A stretch of 64,000 nt of DNA from UBA5704 sp036380715 (GCA_036380715.1 DASVEF010000222.1:27865-91864); one strand, 5' to 3'; shown: positions 14,913 through 23,541, numbered from the stretch's first letter. The notes: generated from the letters alone by a model not told the origin. Program-made: numbers and translations.

Positions 14913-15169
14913 CCCCCTCGAATCTCTTCCCTCTTCCCGCGATTTTCTCTTGACTTCCGCCTCCGCGGGAGCGGTCGCTCTGGAGCGGTGCGGAGCGATT
15001 CTCGACCGCCGGGTCTCCGACGGGGAAGGTGCGCAGATCGTCCCCTGAGGCCTTGGGAACGCCGCCATCCAATCCGGCCCGTTGGGCCGGATGGGGAAGA
15101 AATTTGCGCGCCGCACGCAGATTCTCGGAAGTAGTCGATCAGATCACCTGGAACCTATTCCGTCCCTGG
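14913..15169. other. Intergenic tail of array 1 with a 9-bp hairpin
   Basis: Unit-like sequence ends near 14912. A perfect hairpin lies at 15072-15092 (ATCCGGCCC, loop GTT, GGGCCGGAT), followed on the plus strand by GGGGAAGAAATTT. It could end transcription entering from the MDR gene on the minus strand. No gene is visible on either strand that would outweigh the array-derived open frames. Confidence 0.4.
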
Positions 15170-16081
15170 TCACACAGTGATCACTACTTTTCCTCGAGCG
15201 TGTCCTTCTTCCAAATATTGGATCGCCTCAGGGGCCTCACTCAGCCTGTAAGACCTGTCGATGACCGGTGTCACCTTTCCGGCCGCCATGAGATCGCGCA
15301 GGATGGTCAGGTCCTCTTGATTCCCTCTCGCAATAAACAGGACGAACTTCTGTCTCACGAACCGTGACCACAAAAACGCCTTGAGCAAACGAGTCAGAAG
15401 GATCCGGATTTCCTTGGGTCCTCCGACCATGACGCATTTACCAGGGGGATTCAAAACGCGCCTGCACGCTGACAGCGGGCGGTTTCCAACGCAGTCGAGA
15501 ATCAAGTCGTAGCGTTGCTCATCCTCGGTGAAGTCCTCTTGCGTGTAATCGATGACGCGGTCCGCGCCGATAGATCGGACCATCTCCACATTCCTCGTAC
15601 TGCATACACCGGTCACCTCTGCGCCGAACGATTTGGCGATCTGCACAGCGAACGTACCCACGCCTCCCGCCGCGCCGTTGATCAAGACCTTCTGCCCCGG
15701 TTGAACCTGTCCCTTGTCACGAAGACCCTGCAATGCGGTGAGGGCCGCCACAGGTACGGAAGCCGCTTGCTCAAACGTCACGTTCGCCGGCTTCATGGCC
15801 AAGGCTGACTCGGAAGCGCACGCATACTCGGCAAAGGCTCCAGGGCAGGTGCCGAACACCTCGTCGCCTGGCTTGAACCGGGTTATGTTCCTGCCCACCG
15901 CTTCAACCTGGCCGGCCACATCACGCCCGGGCCGTGACGCCTTCAAGCGCCAGTCCAGAGGATTGACCGAAGCCGCGCGAACGGCGATCAAAACGTCATT
16001 GTCTCCGGCGGTCGGCTTTGCAATCTCTTCGCACCGAAAGGCAGCGGGTGAGCCGTGGCTGGAATAGGTAATCGCCTTCAT
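15170..16081 (-). CDS. Zinc-independent MDR oxidoreductase (quinone reductase-like), internally shortened
   Basis: A 303-residue medium-chain dehydrogenase/reductase. It has the N-terminal GroES-like half (VLIAVRAASVNPLDWRLKAS), the NAD(P)-binding loop NGAAGGVGTFAVQIAK (135-150), then VIDYTQEDF and YDLILDCVGNRPL. It lacks zinc-ligand cysteines, so it resembles NADPH:quinone reductases (QOR-like, RTN4IP1-like). Relatives usually have about 20 more residues between NPLDW and DVAGVVEAVG; here the segment is only RLKASRPGR, an apparent internal deletion near the active-site cleft that may impair activity. The third-position base use is visibly less GC-rich than neighbours, which suggests recent acquisition. 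Start MKAITYSSHG at 16081. Confidence 0.8.
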   Translation of the reverse strand: MKAITYSSHGSPAAFRCEEIAKPTAGDNDVLIAVRAASVNPLDWRLKASRPGRDVAGQVEAVGRNITRFKPGDEVFGTCPGAFAEYACASESALAMKPANVTFEQAASVPVAALTALQGLRDKGQVQPGQKVLINGAAGGVGTFAVQIAKSFGAEVTGVCSTRNVEMVRSIGADRVIDYTQEDFTEDEQRYDLILDCVGNRPLSACRRVLNPPGKCVMVGGPKEIRILLTRLLKAFLWSRFVRQKFVLFIARGNQEDLTILRDLMAAGKVTPVIDRSYRLSEAPEAIQYLEEGHARGKVVITV

Positions 16082-16158
16082 GGCACCTGGATCGCCTCTT
16101 ACTTGGATACGCCCGAGAGGGAGCGATTCTTACAGCGCCGGCCTGCCCCTCCTGTTGT

Positions 16159-16164
16159 ACGCTT
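16159..16164 (+). promoter_or_regulatory. Putative -10 box (TACGCT) before the CphA paralogue
   Basis: TACGCT ends 9 nt before ATG 16174. The intervening CCCCTCCCG has no Shine-Dalgarno. A near-leaderless arrangement like those at 1197, 19223 and 23536. Confidence 0.3.
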
Positions 16165-16173
16165 CCCCTCCCG

Positions 16174-17862
16174 ATGAAGCTCCTCGACTCACGAAGGCTG
16201 ACCGGTCCCAACCTGCTCCAGGAGCGGGAAGGGGCGGTGCTGGATGTCGCGCTGGACGAGAAGGAGGCGGATGCGGCGGTCGCGGCGTGGCGAGAGCAGG
16301 TCCGGCGGCTCCTCGACGCTGTGGGGTGGCGGGAGGAGAGCCTGGCGGTCCGGCGGTTTCCGAGCGGGGCGAGCCTGTCGATCTCGGCGCCGATCGACGC
16401 TCTCTACTCCGCCACGGAGGTCAACGAGCGGGCCTGGGAGGCGGCCGAGGAGGCGCTGCGCGGCGAGGTCCCGGACCTCGAGGAGATCGCCGTGCGGCTG
16501 CGTGCGGAGATCGAACGGGAGCGCAATCCGGCGCTGCTGGCATTGCGGGCCGCGGCCGAGAGGCGGGGCGTGGCCTTTCTCGCGGACGACCGCCAGGCTT
16601 CGATCGGCCTGGGGAAAGGAGCGCTGACCTGGCCGGTCGAGGATCTCCCCCGCCCCGAGGAGGTCGCCTGGGAGCGGGTCCACGATGTGCCGGTGGTGCT
16701 GGTGACCGGAACCAACGGCAAGAGCACGACGGTGCGCCTGCTGGCGGCCATGGCACGGGCGGCGGGCGTAATGGCGGGGACCACGTCCACGGACCTCATC
16801 GAAGTCGGGGGCGAGGTGCTGGAGCGGGGCGACTTCTCCGGTCCGGTCGGAGCGCGGGCTCTGCTGCGCGATCCCAGGGTCGAGATGGCCATCCTGGAGA
16901 CGGCGCGCGGAGGGATGCTGCGGCGCGGGCTCGCGGTGCGCCGCGCGGACGCCGCCGCGGTGACCAACGTGGCCGCCGATCACCTCGGCGAGCACGGAGT
17001 GGACGATCTCGAGGCCCTCGCCGAGACCAAGCTGGTGGTGGCGCGGGCCGTGGGGCCGGAAGGGCGCGTCGTGCTCAACGCGGACGATCCGCTCCTGGTG
17101 GCCGGCGCCGCCGGGATCGCGGCGCCGGTGGTCTGGTTCAGCCTCGATCCCGAGAGCGCCGAGCTGCGAAATCTGCTGGAGCGCGGAGACCCGGCCTGGG
17201 TCCTCCACCAGGGAGAGATCGAGCAGTGGCACGGCGGATGGAAGCAGGTGGTCGCCCGCGCCGAGGAGATCCCGATCACCTTCGGCGGCGCCGCCCGCCA
17301 CAACATCGCCAACGCCCTGGCCGCGCTCGCGCTCGGCGCGGCGGTCCGCCTGCCGCAGGAGGCCATGGTGCGCGCGTTGCGCCAGGTGCGCAGCGATCCG
17401 GACGACAATCCCGGGCGCGGCAATCTCTTCGAGATCGGCGGCGTGCGTATTCTCCTCGACTACGCGCACAACCCGCACGGCATCGCGGCGCTGCTCGGAC
17501 TGGCGGTGAACCTCCCCGCCCGCCGCCGCCTGATCCTCCTCGGCCAGGCCGGCGACCGCGACGACGAGGCGCTCCGCGAGCTGGCGCAGGCGGTGTGGAA
17601 GCTCCATCCCGACCGGGTCATCGTCAAGGAGCTCCCCGAGCTGCTGCGCGGCCGCCAGCCCGGCGAAGTCCCGGCGATCCTGGAGGACGAGCTGCGCCGC
17701 CTGGGCGCGGGGGACGAGCAGATCGGCCGCGCCGGCAACGAGCTGGAGGCCGTGCGCCAAGCTCTCGCCTGGGCGAAGAAAGGGGACCTCCTCCTGCTGC
17801 TCGTCCACACCCAGCGGGAGGAGGTGCTGGCGCTGCTCCGCCGGCTTCAGGAGGCGGGGTAG
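16174..17862 (+). CDS. CphA-like Mur ligase lacking the ATP-grasp domain
   Basis: A 562-residue paralogue of the cyanophycin synthetase encoded 2 kb away. The N-domain start (MKLLDSRRLTGPNL) matches CphA MKILETRVYRGPNL. ALLALRAAAERRGVAF and SIGLGKG match CphA ALVRAAEERGIPW and VQLGHGK. Then, where CphA has about 290 residues of ATP-grasp domain, this protein passes directly to the Mur ligase P-loop VTGTNGKSTT (177-186), LETARGGMLRRGL, VTNVAADHLGEHG, LDYAHNPHGIAA and LRGRQPGEVP, all with CphA counterparts. In CphA the ATP-grasp domain adds aspartate and the Mur-like domain adds arginine. This enzyme could therefore only do the Mur-type ligation. The exact substrate is unknown. Convergent with the CFA-like gene. 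Confidence 0.8.
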   Translation: MKLLDSRRLTGPNLLQEREGAVLDVALDEKEADAAVAAWREQVRRLLDAVGWREESLAVRRFPSGASLSISAPIDALYSATEVNERAWEAAEEALRGEVPDLEEIAVRLRAEIERERNPALLALRAAAERRGVAFLADDRQASIGLGKGALTWPVEDLPRPEEVAWERVHDVPVVLVTGTNGKSTTVRLLAAMARAAGVMAGTTSTDLIEVGGEVLERGDFSGPVGARALLRDPRVEMAILETARGGMLRRGLAVRRADAAAVTNVAADHLGEHGVDDLEALAETKLVVARAVGPEGRVVLNADDPLLVAGAAGIAAPVVWFSLDPESAELRNLLERGDPAWVLHQGEIEQWHGGWKQVVARAEEIPITFGGAARHNIANALAALALGAAVRLPQEAMVRALRQVRSDPDDNPGRGNLFEIGGVRILLDYAHNPHGIAALLGLAVNLPARRRLILLGQAGDRDDEALRELAQAVWKLHPDRVIVKELPELLRGRQPGEVPAILEDELRRLGAGDEQIGRAGNELEAVRQALAWAKKGDLLLLLVHTQREEVLALLRRLQEAG

Positions 17863-17882
17863 GAGGCGCTCCCCCGCCCGGA

Positions 17883-18030
17883 CCCTCACCCCCCGGCCCC
17901 TCTCCCACCCGCACTCCCCTCCCCCCGGGAGAGGGGGAGAAAAGCAACTCAGTTTTCCGTTTTGGCCAGGGTTCCCCCTCTCCCGGGCGGGCGTGAGTGC
18001 GGGTGGGAGAGGGGGTCAGGGGGTGAGGGT
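17883..18030. repeat. Family A palindromic element, long copy; likely two-way terminator
   Basis: The left arm 17883-17945 (CCCTCACCCCCCGGCCCCTC onward) and right arm 17971-18030 (ending GGGGTCAGGGGGTGAGGGT) are inverted copies around an AT-richer core (AACTCAGTTTTCCGTTTTGG). It fills the gap between two convergent genes and stops 2 bp before the CFA-like stop codon. The predicted hairpin would end both transcripts. Confidence 0.85.
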
Positions 18031-18032
18031 CT

Positions 18033-19163
18033 CTACACCGCGACGTCCGCCGGCAGATCCAGCACCATCCGGTAAGCGGTCACCTGATAGGTCGGATCGT
18101 TCATCACGCCCGCGGTGCCGGCCAGGAGGAGCCGGAACAGGCGCCAGGTCTCCTCCCCGGCCAGGCGGACGATTTCCTCCCGGTTCTCGATCCAGCGCTG
18201 GTGGCCGTTCTTCGCCCAGAGGTGATAGTTGCGGCGGTCGTTGTAGAGGCCGACGAGCTGGATCGGCGAGCGGTCGAGCGCGGCCATCAGCTCGGGGACA
18301 TAGGTCATGCGGAACGTGCCGGGCCAGACGTACTTGGTGATGAAGCTGGAGGTCGCGAACGGCACCTTTCCCGACGCGAAGTCGAGATAGACCCTTCCTC
18401 CCGGCTTCAGCAGCTCGGGGATGCGCCGCAGGACGTAGGGATAGTCCGAGAGGTCTTCGATCACTCCCATCATGGAGATGCCGTCGTACCTCTTGCCCGG
18501 TCGGTAGGTGAAGTAGTCCTGATAGGACGCCGAGGCGTCGAGCCTCTTCTCCTCGATCATGCGGGTGACGTAGCCGAACTGGTCCTTGGACAGCGTGATG
18601 CCTTCGACGCGGACGCCTCGCTCTGCGCAGTACTGGATGAAGCCGCCCCAGCCGTGGCCGACGTCGAGCACCTCGTCCCCCGGCTTCAGGCGCAGCGATT
18701 CGAAGGCGAAGTCGTACTTCTTGCGGGTGCTCTCCTCCAGCGTGTCGTCGTCGCTCTCGTAGATGCCCGGCGTGTAGGCCCGGTACTCGCGGTCGGTGCA
18801 GTAGAGCTGGATGTTGCCCGAGTCGTAGTGCTTGGCGATCCACCTGGGATTGAGCTTCTCTCTCCCCACCAGGATCGGCTGCAGCCTGCGCCAGGTCTTC
18901 AGCCAGAAATTGTCGTCCGACAGGATGTTGCGGAGCCACATGGCGCGGACGACGTCCCCCTCGATCTCGATGTCGCCGCGGATGTAGGCCTCCGCGATCG
19001 TCAGCTCGTCGAGGGACTGCAGAGCCTTCATGCCCTGGCCGTTGCGCAGGTGCACGGCGAACGCCGGCTCGCCGTCGCCGATCCTTTTGACGCCCTGATC
19101 GGTGTGGACCGTGAAAGCGCAGGGCAGGGCGTTGCTCAGGAACAACCGCTCGATCGCATCCAT
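18033..19163 (-). CDS. Cyclopropane-fatty-acyl-phospholipid synthase family methyltransferase
   Basis: A 376-residue SAM enzyme of the CFA synthase/mycolic acid methyltransferase family. It has the N-terminal LRNGQGMKALQSLDELTIAE and AYIRGDIEIEGD domain, the HYDSGNIQLYCTDREYRAYT region that matches the family HYD..N.FY..L motif, and SAM site VLDVGHGWGGF where most members have DIGCGWGG. The usual EMxEAVG catalytic segment is replaced by MMGVIEDLSDYP, so the reaction on lipid double bonds may differ from cyclopropanation. ATG 19163 follows GGGAGGAAAGAC. A TAAACT box lies about 27 nt upstream. Divergent from the small unknown gene at 19235. Confidence 0.75.
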   Translation of the reverse strand: MDAIERLFLSNALPCAFTVHTDQGVKRIGDGEPAFAVHLRNGQGMKALQSLDELTIAEAYIRGDIEIEGDVVRAMWLRNILSDDNFWLKTWRRLQPILVGREKLNPRWIAKHYDSGNIQLYCTDREYRAYTPGIYESDDDTLEESTRKKYDFAFESLRLKPGDEVLDVGHGWGGFIQYCAERGVRVEGITLSKDQFGYVTRMIEEKRLDASASYQDYFTYRPGKRYDGISMMGVIEDLSDYPYVLRRIPELLKPGGRVYLDFASGKVPFATSSFITKYVWPGTFRMTYVPELMAALDRSPIQLVGLYNDRRNYHLWAKNGHQRWIENREEIVRLAGEETWRLFRLLLAGTAGVMNDPTYQVTAYRMVLDLPADVAV

Positions 19164-19222
19164 GTCTTTCCTCCCGGACGGTGCTCTAGTTTAGCAATGA
19201 CCCGTAATGGATGGAACAGGGA

Positions 19223-19228
19223 TAGACT
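19223..19228 (+). promoter_or_regulatory. Putative -10 box (TAGACT), leaderless start
   Basis: TAGACT ends 6 nt before ATG 19235 and no ribosome site is present. A minus-strand TAAACT box for the divergent CFA-like gene lies at about 19190-19195, so the two promoters are back to back. Confidence 0.4.
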
Positions 19229-19234
19229 TGGCGC

Positions 19235-19663
19235 ATGCACACGGTCGAGAACGTGGCGGGAAGGCTGGTCGAGGTCCGGGTCGCGACCCCTTTGACCATG
19301 GAGGAGGTGCAGCAGTTCGTGCGGGAGCACCAGACGGTCGCCAACCGGATCCCGGAGAAATACGTGGGCGTGGTCGACCTGCTGCACGCCGACGTCTTCC
19401 CGGCCGACGTGGCCCAGCGCCTGATCCAGCTCCTGTCGGCCATGGCCGACCGGGTGGAGCGGAGCGCCTTCCTGATCGGCGAGAGCGCGGTGCTCGCTCT
19501 GCAGGTCGAGCGGGTCATCCGCAACGCGGCCAGTCCCAACCGCAAAGCGTTCCGCGATCCGGAGCAGCTCCGGCAGTGGCTCACGGAGATCCTCACCCCG
19601 ACCGAGCGCAAACGGCTCGCCGAGTTCCTGGACCACCGGGGGAAGATGGGCCCCCTCCCCTGA
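19235..19663 (+). CDS. Small conserved protein of unknown function (STAS/SpoIIAA-like in outline)
   Basis: A 142-residue soluble protein. The N-terminus ENVAGRLVEVRVATPLTMEE, then VGVVDLLHADVFPADVAQRL and FLIGESAVLALQVERVIRNA resembles the alternating strand/helix order of SpoIIAA/STAS-like proteins, but I do not see a phosphorylatable serine motif and do not assign it. The last codons (GPLP) come from the left arm of a family A repeat. It lies inside the cyanophycin region, convergent with cphA and divergent from the CFA-like gene; the start follows a leaderless-type promoter. Confidence 0.6.
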   Translation: MHTVENVAGRLVEVRVATPLTMEEVQQFVREHQTVANRIPEKYVGVVDLLHADVFPADVAQRLIQLLSAMADRVERSAFLIGESAVLALQVERVIRNAASPNRKAFRDPEQLRQWLTEILTPTERKRLAEFLDHRGKMGPLP

Positions 19664-19785
19664 CCCCTCCCCCGCGGAGCGGGAGAGGGGAAGAGCTGAA
19701 AAAAGCGACCTGGAAAGGACTTCTCTCGTAAGGACTCCCCTCTCCCGCTATGCGGGGGAGGGGCCGGGGGAGGGGGGCTCTACGA
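19650..19785. repeat. Family A palindromic element between convergent genes
   Basis: The left arm 19650-19690 (CCCCCTCCCCTGACCCCTCC, hairpin CCCGCGGAGCGGG) and right arm 19734-19785 (CTCCCGCTATGCGGGGGAGG, ending CCGGGGGAGGGGGGCTCT) flank an AAAAAAGCGACC centre. It contains the stop codon of the small upstream gene and overlaps that of cphA, so it should terminate both. Confidence 0.8.
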
Positions 19786-22488
19786 CGCCAGCCTCTGCCT
19801 CACCAGCACCGGCTGCCAGCTCTCCTCGTCGGCCCGCTCCGGCTCTTTCTCCTTCTTGAAGCTGACGATCAGGTCCCAGACGCGGTGGAGCTTGTCGCCG
19901 AAGATGACCACGAGGTCGCCGGCGCGCGCCATCCGCATCGCCTTGAGCGCCGCCTCCTCTTCACCGTGGACCCCGGGATCGATCCGCTCGGCGGGGAAGC
20001 CGGCCTGGATCAGCCCCTGGCGCAGCAGCCCCGCCACTTCGCCGGGCTGGCGGCCCCGGAGGTCGTCGTCTTCCTTCAGGAGCACGAAGTCGAAAGCGGG
20101 CGCCGCCGCGGCGGCCAGGGCCAGGATGTCCTCGTTGCGGCGGTCGCCGGGGGAGGCGATCACGCCGATGCGGCGGCCATGGACGGCCAGCTCGCGCACC
20201 GTCCGCGCCACGGCCTCCATGCTGTGGGCGTTGTGCGCGTAGTCGAGCAGCACGCGGAACGGGTGCTCGTTGTAGAAGTTGAGGCGCCCCGGAGCCTGGA
20301 AGAAGTCGAGCGAGAAGGTGCGCAGCCCCTGGCGGATGTCTTCGACCTCGACACCGAGGCCGGCCACGATGGCGGCGGCGAACATGGCGTTCTGGATGTT
20401 GTGCAGCGCCTTGCCTTCGAGGGTGGCGGGGACCTGGCGGGCGAGCAGCAGCGGGATCGGCTCCTCTCCCTGGTAGAGCACGATCGTACGGCCGCTCAGC
20501 CCTTCTTCCAATGACACCGCCCGCCCGCGCTCGCGGATGTGCCGGCGGACCCGCTCGTTGGTCCGGTCCATGGTCACGTAGATCGGCTCGGCCGGGCTGT
20601 GCTCGGCCATGCGCGCGACCCGCTCGTCGTCGGCGTTGAGGACGCAGAAGTCGGTCGCCACCTCGACGACGATCCGCTTGACCTCCGCGAGGTCGTCGAT
20701 GCTGTCGATCCCGCCGAGGCCCAGGTGGTCGGAGGCCACGTTGAGCACCGCGCCGACGTTGCACTTGCGCCAGCCGAGGCCCGAGCGGACGATGCCGCCG
20801 CGGGCGGTCTCCAGCACCGCGGCATCCACGCTCGGATCGCGCAGCACGAGCTGGCTCGACCAGGGACCGGTCATGTCTCCCCGCACGGTCAGCACGCCGT
20901 CGATATAGACGCCGTCGGTGGTGGTCATGCCCACGGTGTAGCCGGCGAGCTTCAGGATGTGCCCGACCATGCGGGTCGTGGTGGTCTTGCCGTTGGTGCC
21001 GGTGATCGCGGCCATCGGGATGCGGTACGGGGTACCCCTGGGAAAGAGCATGTCGAGGATCGGCCCCGCGACGTCGCGCGCCCTGCCCTCGGTCGGCGCC
21101 ACGTGCATGCGCAGGCCCGGCGCCGCGTTGATCTCCACGATGCCGCCGCCCACGTCCTTGTAGCTGCGCGAGATGTCGGGGGAGACGTAGTCGACGCCGG
21201 CCACGTCGAGGCCGATGGCGCGCACGGCGCGCTCGGCCATCACCCGGACGTCGTAGTGGATGGCGTCCGTCTTGTCGATTGCGGTGCCCCCGGTCGACAG
21301 GTTTCCGGTCGAGCGGAGATAGAGGACCTGCCCTTCGGGGAGGATGGATTCCAGGGTCAGCCCGGCCTGGTCGATCAGCCGCCGCGCCTGGTCGTCGACC
21401 TGGATGCGGGTGAGCACCTTCTCGTGCCCCACGCCGCGGCGGGGATCGCTGTTGACGATCTCGATCAGCTCCGCGATCGTGTGCCTCCGGTCCCCCACCA
21501 CATGTCCCGGGACGCGCTGGGACACCGCGATCACCCGCCCGTCGACGACGAGGATGCGGTAATCGCAGCCCGACAGGAAAGCTTCGAGGAGGACGCGGGA
21601 GCTGACCTCGTAAGCCTTCTCGAACGCGGCGCGCACCTGCTCCGGGCTCTTCAGGTTGATCGACACCGCGTTGCCGTGGTTGCCGTCGAGCGGCTTGACG
21701 ACGAGCGGGTAGCCCAGTCGCTCGGCTTCCTCGACGGCCTCGTCCGCGTCGTAGACCAGGGCCTGCCGGGGCACCGGGAGCCCCAGGTCGTCCAGGATCT
21801 GGCGGGTCAGTCGCTTGTTCGAGGCGATCTCGACGGCGATCTGGCGCGTCTCGCTGGTCAGCGCCGCCTGGATGCGGCGCTGGTATTTGCCGTGCCCGAG
21901 CTGCACCAGCGAGCTTTCGTCGAGGCGGATCCAGGGGATGCCGCGCTCCTCGGCGGCGCGCACCAGGGCGGACGTCGAGGGTCCGAGAGACCGGCGCTGG
22001 GCGAGGCGGATGAACTTTTCGAGCTCCTCCTGGAAATGGAACGGCGACGGGTCGTGGGCCGCGCGCTCCGGCGGCAGCAGGTGGCGGATCAGGCGGAGGG
22101 CGAGCTTGCCCGCCGCGAGCCCCACCGCCTCTTCGATGTAGGTGTAGACCACGTGGTACTGGCCTCGGGGCAGCCCCTCGCTGCGCGTCTTGCCGAACGT
22201 CACCGGAGTGCCGGCCAGGACCTGCAGCTCGATGGCAATGTGCTCCAGCACGTGCCCCAGCCAGGTGCCCTCGTCCTCCTTCATCCGCCGCACGAACCCG
22301 CCGGGCTCGCCGAGCCCGCAGGTGTGCTCGTGGAGCGACGGGATCAGCTCCAGGAGACGGTCGGCGAACCCGGGAAGCTGGCCGGTCGGGTAGTCCTCCA
22401 GCTCGCCGAGGTCCACCAGCAGGCGGATCATCGGCCAGCGGGCATAGAGATTAGGTCCTCGGTAGACCCTGGTTTCGAGAATCTTCAT
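19780..22488 (-). CDS. cphA: Cyanophycin synthetase CphA
   Basis: A 902-residue enzyme that polymerises aspartate and arginine into cyanophycin, a nitrogen/carbon storage granule. Domains: N-domain (1-160, MKILETRVYRGPNLYARWPM), ATP-grasp (about 220-480, with YPLVVKPLDGNHGNAVSINL and GVDYVSPDI; adds Asp), Mur-ligase-like domain from about 490 (ITGTNGKTTTTR 495-506, LETARGGIVRSGLG, LDYAHNAHSMEA; adds Arg). Length is normal for the family. ATG 22488 follows TTGGAGCCCAGC. It is the second gene of a cphB-cphA operon with a 117-bp gap. The stop lies in a family A repeat. Confidence 0.95.
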   Translation of the reverse strand: MKILETRVYRGPNLYARWPMIRLLVDLGELEDYPTGQLPGFADRLLELIPSLHEHTCGLGEPGGFVRRMKEDEGTWLGHVLEHIAIELQVLAGTPVTFGKTRSEGLPRGQYHVVYTYIEEAVGLAAGKLALRLIRHLLPPERAAHDPSPFHFQEELEKFIRLAQRRSLGPSTSALVRAAEERGIPWIRLDESSLVQLGHGKYQRRIQAALTSETRQIAVEIASNKRLTRQILDDLGLPVPRQALVYDADEAVEEAERLGYPLVVKPLDGNHGNAVSINLKSPEQVRAAFEKAYEVSSRVLLEAFLSGCDYRILVVDGRVIAVSQRVPGHVVGDRRHTIAELIEIVNSDPRRGVGHEKVLTRIQVDDQARRLIDQAGLTLESILPEGQVLYLRSTGNLSTGGTAIDKTDAIHYDVRVMAERAVRAIGLDVAGVDYVSPDISRSYKDVGGGIVEINAAPGLRMHVAPTEGRARDVAGPILDMLFPRGTPYRIPMAAITGTNGKTTTTRMVGHILKLAGYTVGMTTTDGVYIDGVLTVRGDMTGPWSSQLVLRDPSVDAAVLETARGGIVRSGLGWRKCNVGAVLNVASDHLGLGGIDSIDDLAEVKRIVVEVATDFCVLNADDERVARMAEHSPAEPIYVTMDRTNERVRRHIRERGRAVSLEEGLSGRTIVLYQGEEPIPLLLARQVPATLEGKALHNIQNAMFAAAIVAGLGVEVEDIRQGLRTFSLDFFQAPGRLNFYNEHPFRVLLDYAHNAHSMEAVARTVRELAVHGRRIGVIASPGDRRNEDILALAAAAAPAFDFVLLKEDDDLRGRQPGEVAGLLRQGLIQAGFPAERIDPGVHGEEEAALKAMRMARAGDLVVIFGDKLHRVWDLIVSFKKEKEPERADEESWQPVLVRQRLAS

Positions 22489-22605
22489 GCTGGGCTCCAA
22501 AAGATGGCTTCGCTGAAGTTGATGTCGGCCCTTTTGCGCGGAAGAGAAATGCAGCAAGGCATGTGCCATTCAGAGCTGCTGCTGAATTGGGAAAGGAAGG
22601 GCGGC

Positions 22606-23529
22606 CTACTCTCCCCCGTCATCGAGGGTGACGGGGACTTCGTCTTCTTCGGCCTCCATGAGCTCCTCTTCGAGGAGCGGATCGATGCGCACAGTCTCTT
22701 CCGGAGGGATCCCTCGCCGCCGTTCGAGGTCGTAGTGGCTGCCGGCGGTCAGGATGTCGACCCGGAGCCCCATCATGGCGATGGGCTGGCCGCGCACGAC
22801 CGCGTGGCTGTCGGTGTAGCGCACCGTGCTGCCGTCGACGACCGTCACGGCGCCGGAGCCCATGACGGACAGCCTTCCGGTGGGCTCGATGACGGCGGCG
22901 GTGTCCTCGTCCACGCCCACGCCGAGGAGGCTCGGATTGTAAGAAAGCGCCGTGAGCAGGCGGCCCAGCCGGTCGCGGCGCCGGAAGTGCTGGTCGATCA
23001 CGATGTCGGGCGCCAGGCCCAGCCCCTTGGCCATGTGGACCAGGCGCCGGCGCGGCGTGCCGCCGCTGTCCCCGAGGGCGATCATGTGCTCGGAGAGGAC
23101 CGCGGCCCCGGCGCTGGTGCCGGCGACCACCATGCCGTCGGCGTGCCGGCGGCGGATCGAGTCGGCGATCCCGGTGCCTCCCAGGATGGACGAGAACTTG
23201 AGCTGGCTGCCGCCGGTGAGGAAGAGCCCGGTCGCGTACTCCAGCAGCTCGAGGGCCTCCTCGCGGACTTCCAGGGCATGGTCCCGGTTGTCGATCCGGA
23301 GCACCTCGACCGAATCCGCGTGCATCTTGTAGAACAGGTCGGCGTAGCGCTCCGCGGTGATCTCGGGGAAGTCCGACGCGGTGGCCAGCACCACGACGCT
23401 CGCGTCCGAGCCGCCGGCCGCCTCCAGGAAATAGCGCAGGATCACCCGCTGGCGCGTCTTGTCCTCGGCCCCGCCGATGGCGATCAGCAGGCCCGGATGG
23501 GTCACGTGAGGGGAGGGCACACCTTCCAT
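22606..23529 (-). CDS. cphB: Cyanophycinase CphB (peptidase S51)
   Basis: A 307-residue cytoplasmic exopeptidase that releases beta-Asp-Arg dipeptides from cyanophycin. Motifs: LLIAIGGAEDK near the N-terminus, VVVLATAS, GLFLTGGSQLK, and the nucleophile elbow VAGTSAGAAVLSE with Ser139, then IDQHFRRRDRLGRL. The C-terminus is unusually acidic (EEELMEAEEDEVPVTLDDGG). ATG 23529 lies 6 nt after a TATACA box, so the message may be leaderless. A GTG eight codons later (23505) would give a start closer to cyanobacterial CphB. First gene of the cph operon. Confidence 0.93.
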   Translation of the reverse strand: MEGVPSPHVTHPGLLIAIGGAEDKTRQRVILRYFLEAAGGSDASVVVLATASDFPEITAERYADLFYKMHADSVEVLRIDNRDHALEVREEALELLEYATGLFLTGGSQLKFSSILGGTGIADSIRRRHADGMVVAGTSAGAAVLSEHMIALGDSGGTPRRRLVHMAKGLGLAPDIVIDQHFRRRDRLGRLLTALSYNPSLLGVGVDEDTAAVIEPTGRLSVMGSGAVTVVDGSTVRYTDSHAVVRGQPIAMMGLRVDILTAGSHYDLERRRGIPPEETVRIDPLLEEELMEAEEDEVPVTLDDGGE

Positions 23530-23535
23530 GCAATT

Positions 23536-23541
23536 TGTATA
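23536..23541 (-). promoter_or_regulatory. Putative -10 box (TATACA) of the cphBA operon
   Basis: On the minus strand TATACA is followed by AATTGC and then ATG 23529. Start-site spacing implies a leaderless cphB mRNA. No strong -35 is visible. Confidence 0.4.

Noticed and set aside
14490..15134. Plus-strand ORF spanning the 21-bp array as a definite gene
   Set aside because: No ribosome site or promoter. A repeat whose unit is a multiple of 3 stays open in any stop-free frame, so openness is weak evidence. Kept as a hypothesis only.
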